Positions 31,296 to 35,953 of a stretch of 35,953 bases of DNA are shown in pieces. Source of the DNA: a virus; IMG/VR virus record IMGVR_UViG_3300033141_001118, positions 1 through 35,953 of that record. One strand, 5' to 3'. A model generated the notes under the pieces. That model was not told the origin of the DNA. It was given only the letters and a program-made list of their open reading frames with translations, and ran no database searches. Positions within the stretch are counted from its first letter, which is position 1. Each line of letters opens with the position of its first letter. Made by a program: the position numbers and the translations under genes.

Positions 31296-31598
31296 ATGTC
31301 ATTTAAAAGATATGCAGAACTCAAACAGATTATTAAAGGAGCAAAGGAAGAATTGGGAGAGTTAGAAAGAGATTTAATTGAGAAAGTGTCAGAAGAAGAA
31401 GACAGTAAGATGATTAAAAATTACGCAATTTTTAAATTAACTTCAAGAAAGGTTTGGAAATACACTGATAAATTAACAGAGAAGGCAAAACTAGTAACTG
31501 AAAAAATTAAATTAATGAAGAAAGAAGAGGAAATTAACGGAGAAGCTGAATTAGTAAAACATGGGGAAAGCCTTAGATGCACCCTAAAGAAAGATTAG
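31296..31598 (+). CDS. Coiled-coil hypothetical protein
   Basis: A 100-residue, Glu/Lys-rich, mostly helical protein (KQIIKGAKEELGELERDLIE, then KKEEEINGEAELVKHGESLR). SD GAAGGAGGGTATT is strong. There is no catalytic motif. Phage nuclease-inhibitor and recombination accessory proteins can look like this, but the match is only by overall form. Confidence 0.65.
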   Translation: MSFKRYAELKQIIKGAKEELGELERDLIEKVSEEEDSKMIKNYAIFKLTSRKVWKYTDKLTEKAKLVTEKIKLMKKEEEINGEAELVKHGESLRCTLKKD

Positions 31599-31599
31599 A

Positions 31600-31704
31600 A
31601 TGAATTATTTAATAGTTATCATGTGTTTAACATCACCGGCCTGGATTTTATTATTAACACTCAAATTAATTAAAACAAGGGAAAAGAGGAAAAATGAACA
31701 GTAA
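31600..31704 (+). CDS. Very small membrane protein
   Basis: A 34-residue ORF: YLIVIMCLTSPAWILLLTLK is one membrane segment, followed by a basic tail (LIKTREKRKNEQ). It starts right after the previous stop and overlaps the next gene by 11 bases. Short length keeps confidence low, but the strong composition and tight fit favour a real gene. Confidence 0.45.
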   Translation: MNYLIVIMCLTSPAWILLLTLKLIKTREKRKNEQ

Positions 31705-31957
31705 TACTATATTGGAAGCTAATAAGCTAGCAGAGCCAGGAATTAAGACCGCTAAAGAGTTAGAAAAAGCAACAAACGCTCATGAAGAACTACTCAAGTA
31801 TTGGGCTTATGGGGGTGAGGCCATTAAAATAACAGGACATCATAAAACAACCCTAGGTTATCACGTGAGAAACGGAAAGGTCAGAGCCATAGGACATGCT
31901 AGACAAAGACTTTATTTTAGAAAAGATTTAGAAATGATAAAGAAGGTGAAGAAATGA
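31694..31957 (+). CDS. Helix-turn-helix DNA-binding protein
   Basis: An 87-residue protein with a C-terminal HTH of excisionase/MerR type at about residues 47-80: EAIKITGHHKTTLGYHVRNG, then VRAIGHARQRLYFRKDLEMI, including the recognisable winged ending RLYFRKDL. The SD is GGGAAAAGAGGAAAA. It precedes the annealing protein by an ATGA overlap, so it may control this recombination operon; it is also the best candidate for the dyad-binding regulator. Confidence 0.65.
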   Translation: MNSNTILEANKLAEPGIKTAKELEKATNAHEELLKYWAYGGEAIKITGHHKTTLGYHVRNGKVRAIGHARQRLYFRKDLEMIKKVKK

Positions 31958-32379
31958 CAAAAATAAAAGAAGTAAATAAAATTCTTAAAGCTGGTGAGCC
32001 AAATAATATTACAGTTGACACTTACTCAGGATATACAGGATATAAACCTCAATCAGTAGTAGACGCGATGAATGAAGTATTCGGAATAGATGGGTGGGGA
32101 TTTTTAGAAATAGAGACTCATACCGTTAAAGGAGCAATAACCACAAAGAGGGGTAAAAATGATCTAGCAGTTAGTAAGATTGAGGCGTGGATAGGAGATG
32201 TCAAAAGACAAGCTTGGGGTCAAAACCAAGTCACAAAAGGCGAGTATGGACACGCTAAGAAATCAGCTCAAACTGATGCTCTTAAAAAGGCTCTAAGTTA
32301 CTTCTCAATAGGAAGCAGGGCATATCACGGAGAATTAAAAGTAGAAAGTAATAGTAAAAACACAGAAATGGAGTATTAG
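31954..32379 (+). CDS. Rad52-like single-strand annealing protein
   Basis: A 141-residue protein that fits the Rad52/22 (Sak-type) phage annealing family: GYKPQSVVDAMNEVFGIDGW near the N-terminus, then VKRQAWGQNQVTKGEYGHAK and KSAQTDALKKALSYFSIGS. These form the beta-sheet and helix of the ring subunit that binds ssDNA and anneals complementary strands. Shorter than eukaryotic Rad52, usual for phage forms. It sits with a RusA-like resolvase and a NinB-like protein 1-2 kb downstream, a complete annealing-based recombination set. Confidence 0.88.
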   Translation: MTKIKEVNKILKAGEPNNITVDTYSGYTGYKPQSVVDAMNEVFGIDGWGFLEIETHTVKGAITTKRGKNDLAVSKIEAWIGDVKRQAWGQNQVTKGEYGHAKKSAQTDALKKALSYFSIGSRAYHGELKVESNSKNTEMEY

Positions 32380-32380
32380 G

Positions 32381-32971
32381 ATGAAAACACTTAAAATAAC
32401 ATCTAAAGATGTAAAACAAGCAGATAATTATTGGGTTGAATATGTTGGTAAAACCGATGTGAGTGATTATGATGGACACATAGAAATAGAAGGTGGGTTG
32501 GGATATGTAAGATTTAACTCAATTAAAGCTAGTGGTCATATTTTTGCAGAGGCAGGTTCTGGAATCAAAGCAGGTTCTGGAATCGAGGCAGGTGATGGAA
32601 TCGAGGCAGGTGATGGAATCAAAGCAGGTTCTGGAATCAAAGCAGGTTGGGGAATCAAAGCAGGTTGGGGAATCGAGGCAGGTGATGGAATCAAAGCAGG
32701 TTGGGGAATCAAAGCAGGTTGGTTTATTAATTGCAAATTAAAACTAAACATTGGGTTGAGGGTGTTCGCTGGACTTTGTTTGTGGAGAAAACCAACAGAA
32801 GAAGAGATGAAGATTACTTGTGGAAAACTAGAGAGTGGTGAGGTTTGTTATGGAAACCTAATAGAAACAGGGCTACCGGAGGATAAACCAGAGAAGATGA
32901 TTAGTCTTTCAAACGGTAAAAGTGTGAGTGAGTCAACAGTAATAGAGGCTTTAAGGGCCTTAACAGAATAA
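32381..32971 (+). CDS. AGxGIK tandem-repeat protein
   Basis: A 196-residue protein. Residues about 58-117 are ten 6-residue units AG[S/D/W]GI[K/E], the last one being AGWFIN. This hexapeptide pattern would build a left-handed or pentapeptide-like beta-helix. The flanks are an N-terminal beta region (YWVEYVGKTDVSDYDGHIEI) and a C-terminal region with two Cys. Similar repeat proteins occur in phage genomes with no known role. It lies between the annealing protein and the DSIPF-tailed protein, so a link to DNA transactions is possible but unproven. Confidence 0.75.
   Translation: MKTLKITSKDVKQADNYWVEYVGKTDVSDYDGHIEIEGGLGYVRFNSIKASGHIFAEAGSGIKAGSGIEAGDGIEAGDGIKAGSGIKAGWGIKAGWGIEAGDGIKAGWGIKAGWFINCKLKLNIGLRVFAGLCLWRKPTEEEMKITCGKLESGEVCYGNLIETGLPEDKPEKMISLSNGKSVSESTVIEALRALTE
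32552..32731 (+). repeat. Ten 18-base tandem repeats in coding DNA
   Basis: Ten in-frame units of the form GCAGGT-nnn-GGAATC-RAR. Bases are nearly identical; the main changes are TCT/GAT/TGG at codon 3 and AAA/GAG at codon 6. The uniform DNA suggests recent slippage or recombination and length variation between relatives. No spacers, so this is not a CRISPR. Confidence 0.9.
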
Positions 32972-32982
32972 AAGGAAAAAAC

Positions 32983-33267
32983 ATGCCAACATATAAAAAC
33001 ATATTATCAGGATACGTGAACGAGAGACAAGATGGTAAGGGTCATTACTTAGTAATAACTAATACTAGTGATAGAGATATCACCATCCCTAAAGGGGAAA
33101 AGGTATATCTAAACAGAACATCTAAAGATATTCTAGATAAACACCCTAAAGTTCCTCACTATTCAAAGTCAGAGAAAATTGAAGATGAAGCACAAGAACC
33201 ACAAGTAGAAGAGGTAAGTAGTGAAGAAGTAAGTAGTGAAGAGGTTGCAGACTCCATACCCTTCTAG
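32983..33267 (+). CDS. DNA-metabolism protein with SSB-like C-terminal tail
   Basis: A 94-residue protein with SD AAAAGGAAAAAAC. Residues 1-60 form a beta-rich domain (NILSGYVNERQDGKGHYLVI, then ITIPKGEKVYLNR), a type seen near phage recombination genes. The last 30 residues are acidic (EEVSSEEVSSEEVADSIPF) and end in D-S-I-P-F. The tail closely imitates the DDIPF tip of bacterial SSB, through which SSB recruits recombination and replication proteins. It may bind the same host partners. Not a full OB-fold SSB by my reading. Confidence 0.65.
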   Translation: MPTYKNILSGYVNERQDGKGHYLVITNTSDRDITIPKGEKVYLNRTSKDILDKHPKVPHYSKSEKIEDEAQEPQVEEVSSEEVSSEEVADSIPF

Positions 33268-33284
33268 TATAGACTGATGTATCA

Positions 33285-33632
33285 ATGAAAAAAGACAAAC
33301 AAAGAACATTAAAACAGAATAGGAGCTTGCATTTATGGTGTGAGCTTCTTGCAAAGGGGTTAAATGATAGCGGTTTATCTATGATGAGGGTATTGAAACA
33401 AGAGGCTGAGATACCTTGGACAAAAGAATCTGTTAAGGAGTTTTTGTTTAAAGAGATGATGAGAGCTATGTATCAAAAAGAATCTACTACTAAATTAACA
33501 ACAAAAGAGTTAAATAAAACATCTGAGGTATTAATCAGACACTTGGGGCAGAAGTTTTCAATACAAGTGGATTTTCCGTCACTAGAAAGCTTAATAATGA
33601 AACAAAGGATAAGTGAAAATAATAATTCCTAA
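33285..33632 (+). CDS. NinB-like recombination protein
   Basis: A 115-residue protein with RTLKQNRSLHLWCELLAKGL, PWTKESVKEFLFKEMMRAMY and STTKLTTKELNKTSEVLIRH, a pattern shared by a group of phage proteins near recombination genes. NinB (Orf) of lambda is the best-known example with this opening, and it modulates RecBCD-type recombination and binds DNA. The match is from memory of the pattern. It overlaps the RusA-like gene by 20 bases, which supports a recombination role. Confidence 0.7.
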   Translation: MKKDKQRTLKQNRSLHLWCELLAKGLNDSGLSMMRVLKQEAEIPWTKESVKEFLFKEMMRAMYQKESTTKLTTKELNKTSEVLIRHLGQKFSIQVDFPSLESLIMKQRISENNNS

Positions 33633-33954
33633 CTACAAGTTGCCTTCAAGAAACACCCTCTACTCTTCTAACAACTGGAGAGTGAGAAAGAGAGTTGCTG
33701 ATGAAGTACATCAAATGATTTCCGCCTATGTTCCTAGAAAAATGATTACTGGTTTAGTTGATATTGAAATAATAGCTAATTACAAACATAAGCGACGTAG
33801 GGATTCCGATAATGTGGAGTCTAAATTAGTAATAGATTCGTTAAAGGGTAAAGTTATAGAGGATGACGACACAAGATTTGTTAGAAATGTAACAACTAGA
33901 GCAATAATAGGAACGGAGGATAAACTTATCATTACCATATCCAAAGCCGATTAG
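33613..33954 (+). CDS. rusA: RusA-like Holliday junction resolvase
   Basis: A 113-residue protein starting at GTG 33613 inside the previous gene, with SD AAAGGAT. The motif KRRRDSDNVESKLVIDSLKG (about residues 56-75) followed by V-I-E-D-D-D-T-R-F-V carries the Asp residues of the RusA active site (D-x-D-N, K, then the DD pair). RusA resolves four-way junctions during recombination and can clear branched DNA before packaging. Family length (about 120) fits. Confident. Confidence 0.9.
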   Translation: MKIIIPNYKLPSRNTLYSSNNWRVRKRVADEVHQMISAYVPRKMITGLVDIEIIANYKHKRRRDSDNVESKLVIDSLKGKVIEDDDTRFVRNVTTRAIIGTEDKLIITISKAD

Positions 33955-33966
33955 GTGTTACATAAA

Positions 33967-34003
33967 TTGACACTTGCAATATTAATTATACTTTAGTAGT
34001 ATA
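33967..34003 (+). promoter_or_regulatory. Promoter with dyad before the transglycosylase gene
   Basis: Two possible -35 hexamers, TTGACA (33967-33972) and TTGCAA (33974-33979). The second is 17 bases from TAGTAT (33997-34002). A dyad TATACT-TTAGT-AGTATA (33987-34003) overlaps the -10. The ATG begins at 34011, 8 bases after the -10, so a very short or absent leader is expected. No SD is present. Confidence 0.6.
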
Positions 34004-34010
34004 TACATAT

Positions 34011-34625
34011 ATGAAGATAAAAATAGTAAAGAAAAGGCAGGAAAATGCAGAACAATCCATTTTGGCGTTATCAATATCGCTTATTGTATCTTTTGTTTTA
34101 TATATCTATGGCGGTACTCCTGCTAATGCGGATCTTAACCCTCTCGGTGATGGTGAGAGTGTCTTTGGAGGACAAGCAGAGGTTGTTGCCGATTCAAGAA
34201 CAACACCCACACCAACAAGAGTCCCAGAGCCTACTAAGACGCCTAATAAACCACTTAATGAAATAGAAGAGTTAATTCACAACGCTTTTAAAGATGAAGG
34301 AGATATTGCAGTAGCTATTGCAAAAGCAGAAAGTAGATTAAATCCAAATAGAGAAGGAATTCATAAGGCTGGAAAACATAAGTGGAGTAGTGATACCTAT
34401 AAAGGTGAATGCTCTATTGGTTTATTTCAAATTAATTTAGCAAGTGATGCTTGTAATGGAAGACCAGTGCACGCTAGTAAAATCCCAGGTGACACTTTAG
34501 AGGCTAAAATAGCTTGGTTAAAAATTCCAGAGAATAATATAAAGATAGCTAAGCAGTTGTATGAGAGACAAGGTTTTTATCCTTGGAGTACATATACAAA
34601 TGGAGCTTATGAAAGGGAATTATAA
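34011..34625 (+). CDS. Membrane-anchored lytic transglycosylase
   Basis: A 204-residue protein. Basic N-terminus, then one membrane segment at about residues 16-33 (SILALSISLIVSFVLYIY), a Pro/Thr linker (TPTPTRVPEPTKTP), and a lysozyme-like domain from about residue 85. Catalytic Glu107 lies in AIAKAESRLNPN; SIGLFQIN at about 135-142 is the usual second motif of SLT transglycosylases. It would cleave the glycan strands of peptidoglycan from outside the membrane. The signal-anchor lets it leave the cytoplasm without a holin. Separate promoter, no SD. Confidence 0.85.
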   Translation: MKIKIVKKRQENAEQSILALSISLIVSFVLYIYGGTPANADLNPLGDGESVFGGQAEVVADSRTTPTPTRVPEPTKTPNKPLNEIEELIHNAFKDEGDIAVAIAKAESRLNPNREGIHKAGKHKWSSDTYKGECSIGLFQINLASDACNGRPVHASKIPGDTLEAKIAWLKIPENNIKIAKQLYERQGFYPWSTYTNGAYEREL

Positions 34626-35024
34626 ATGAGAGAAATTAAATTCAGAGCTTGGGATAAAATAAATAATAGATTAGTAGATTGTGGGGTTTTTGACGGAATG
34701 GCTTATCTTTGGAGTGAGGGCATGGGGCAATTTGTAACTGAAGATTTACCAGTTATGCAATACACAGGACTCAAAGATAAGAATGGTAAAGAGATATATA
34801 AAAATGACAAGATTGAGTTTACGGTATTTGATTACAACGACAATGACACTCAATATAGTGGAGTTGTTAAGTTTTCAGAGGGTGGATGGAAGATTTGGAA
34901 TAATAAAGATGATCAGTTTTATGGTAGTGATGGAGCATTTAATTTATGGGAAACACTAGAACAAGACTGTGAGTTAAAAGTAATAGGTAACATCTATGAA
35001 AATAAGGAGCTGTCAAATGTCTAG
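34626..35024 (+). CDS. YopX-family protein
   Basis: A 132-residue protein with the YopX opening MREIKFRAWDKINNRLVDCG, the central VMQYTGLKDKNGKEIYKNDK and the ending ELKVIGNIYENKEL. The family is common in phages of Gram-positive and other hosts, without an established function; its fold is beta-rich. Its last 3 codons overlap the next gene, which begins at 35017. High confidence on family, none on function. Confidence 0.92.
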   Translation: MREIKFRAWDKINNRLVDCGVFDGMAYLWSEGMGQFVTEDLPVMQYTGLKDKNGKEIYKNDKIEFTVFDYNDNDTQYSGVVKFSEGGWKIWNNKDDQFYGSDGAFNLWETLEQDCELKVIGNIYENKELSNV

Positions 35025-35298
35025 ACAATCTCAAAAAGAACTAATCAGGAATCTGTTAATTGATAACGGAGAAAAATTTAAACCAGTATTTTGGTTCATA
35101 GGAGAAAGATACAGCGAGTCATTAAATAAGTGGGTATTTATATCTCACAGAGGCCCTGCAAGACTAACAGAGTTATTTCAAGATGGAATTGCGGAGAGAA
35201 AAATGGTTAAGGGTAAAACAGGAGCTAATTATTACGAGTACAGACTCAAGCAAATAAGTAAGTCAGTAGAAACTAGAAAATGGCCTTGGGAGGTTTAA
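35017..35298 (+). CDS. Putative winged-helix phage protein
   Basis: The frame opens at 34996, but ATG 35017 is preferred because AAGGAG lies 7 bases before it; this gives 93 residues. The pattern QKELIRNLLIDNGEKFKPVF, then ISHRGPARLTELFQDGIAER and ANYYEYRLKQISK resembles small phage winged-helix proteins. It could bind DNA; no proof. Overlaps YopX by 8 bases. Confidence 0.6.
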   Translation: MSRQSQKELIRNLLIDNGEKFKPVFWFIGERYSESLNKWVFISHRGPARLTELFQDGIAERKMVKGKTGANYYEYRLKQISKSVETRKWPWEV

Positions 35299-35505
35299 AT
35301 GACAAAAATAATTCAAATAACTTCAGATCATGGATATACTTTAGGATTAGATAATTTAGGTAATCTGTATAGATTAGATCATCAAATTAAAATTTATAAC
35401 AAAAAGGGAGATAGATATAAATATCAAACAAAATGGACATTATTACTCAATGGTGTCAATCATGAAATTAATAGTAAGTGGGAAAAAGACGGGCTTCCTT
35501 TTTAA
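35299..35505 (+). CDS. Small hypothetical protein
   Basis: A 68-residue protein directly after the previous stop, with SD GGGAGGT 4 bases before the ATG. The content is mixed beta (KIIQITSDHGYTLGLDNLGN, YKYQTKWTLLLNGVNHEIN) with many Lys and Tyr. No known family. The next gene overlaps its stop by 1 base. Confidence 0.65.
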   Translation: MTKIIQITSDHGYTLGLDNLGNLYRLDHQIKIYNKKGDRYKYQTKWTLLLNGVNHEINSKWEKDGLPF

Positions 35506-35759
35506 TGAAAAAATACATCTGTAAAAACTGTCACAAATTAGTATTCGGAAAGTGCCCAGTTTGTTTTGATAAACCAATTTGCAGAGTAGATGGATGTAGT
35601 AAAAAAATGCACGGAATGAGAATGTGTGAAAAACATTATAATGAAAATCTAAACGGAGAATATAAAAACATAGATCATTTTGATGGCTATGTTGAATATA
35701 TAAGAAATGAGTTGAGAGAAGAGCAAAGACAATTATTAAAACAAAGTAAAGGAATATGA
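35505..35759 (+). CDS. Zinc-ribbon protein
   Basis: The frame opens at 35478, but ATG 35505 is the natural start, as it overlaps the upstream stop (TAATG). The 84-residue product has CKNC (about 5-8), CPVC (about 17-20), then C-x4-C and C-x2-H, two zinc sites. A helical, Glu/Arg-rich C-terminus follows (YIRNELREEQRQLLKQS). Likely nucleic-acid or protein binding. Role unknown. Confidence 0.7.
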   Translation: MKKYICKNCHKLVFGKCPVCFDKPICRVDGCSKKMHGMRMCEKHYNENLNGEYKNIDHFDGYVEYIRNELREEQRQLLKQSKGI

Positions 35760-35761
35760 GG

Positions 35762-35953
35762 ATGAAAAAAATAATATGTTTTATCTTTGGTCATGTTGTA
35801 TTTAAATATAATGGCGGTTCTCATGAATCTCCAGAAGAGGCTTGGGAATGTTTCTATTGTAATAAAGACTTAACATATTACGAGCCAAAAGACTTTGGAT
35901 TAGAGTTGAATTCAAAGGTAACACAATATCTAGTAGACAGAGAAACTAGACTG
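35762..35953 (+). CDS. Partial zinc-binding protein, cut by window end
   Basis: An open frame of 64 codons from ATG 35762 to the last base, with no stop. It opens KKIICFIFGHVVFKYNGGSH, then AWECFYCNKDLTYYEP with one CxxC pair. SD GGAATATGAGG. The opening (a Met-Lys-hydrophobic start with FGH) is usual in small phage zinc proteins. The rest lies beyond the window, or at position 1 if the genome is a circle. Confidence 0.65.
   Translation, partial: MKKIICFIFGHVVFKYNGGSHESPEEAWECFYCNKDLTYYEPKDFGLELNSKVTQYLVDRETRL

Noticed and set aside
32552-32731. CRISPR-like regular repeats
   Set aside because: Units are directly adjacent without spacers and are in frame, coding AGxGIK; this is a protein repeat.
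1-35953. Alternative genetic code with TGA as an amino acid
   Set aside because: TGA ends many genes at ATGA/GTGA junctions and no gene needs read-through of TGA.

Overview
The window is a phage genome, possibly a complete or nearly complete one. Every supported gene is on the + strand, genes are packed with 4-base ATGA/GTGA overlaps, and DNA is AT-rich. TGA ends many genes, so codes that reassign TGA are excluded. Most starts have a purine-rich Shine-Dalgarno (SD) sequence, so the host is a low-GC bacterium that uses SD-led initiation; its identity cannot be read from the sequence. The virion set (terminase, portal, scaffold, HK97-fold capsid, connector, three large candidate ejection proteins, no tape measure or tail tube) points to a short-tailed, podovirus-like particle. 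No integrase or lysogeny repressor is visible.

Layout. Positions 1-3450: twelve small genes of mostly unknown role (zinc-binding, NUMOD4, small membrane protein), probably the end of the early region if the genome is circular or permuted. 3450-9600: packaging and head genes (TerS, TerL, portal, scaffold, major capsid). 9650-17200: surface and fibre proteins, including a 977-residue LamG/glycine-rich protein with 18 HTTDSYL-type repeats and a group of DYGFKVSK modules. 17227-26090: connector, three large candidate internal/ejection proteins, two more virion proteins and a 31-residue very basic peptide. 26090-28886: small membrane proteins, a C39-like cysteine peptidase and a membrane-anchored HNH-like protein, probably the lysis block. 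28909-29570: Nmad1/DUF1599 and MazG-like nucleotide-metabolism genes.

29571-30528 is the only long stretch without a gene. It begins with an intrinsic terminator and then holds many perfect inverted repeats, including a 20-position long-range helix (19 paired) and a 10 bp plus 12 bp pair in pseudoknot order. I read it as a large structured non-coding RNA, of the general kind represented by the phage-associated giant RNAs GOLLD and ROOL, though I cannot assign it to a family. 30529-35953 is the early/recombination region: a dyad-containing promoter, Rad52-like annealing protein, a tandem-repeat AGxGIK protein, a protein ending in an SSB-like DSIPF tail, a NinB-like protein, RusA-like resolvase, a membrane-anchored transglycosylase, a YopX-like protein and small genes running off the right edge.

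A second regulatory signal is an 18-base motif, TGN-TAYATT-CRRAYTAKT, found before terS, portal, the 67-aa gene at 7358, the capsid gene and the genes at 17227 and 24295. At the last two the -10-like hexamer ends exactly 6 bases before ATG and there is no SD, which predicts leaderless mRNAs. No DNA polymerase, helicase, primase or initiator is recognisable, so replication is either host-borne or encoded by unrecognised genes.
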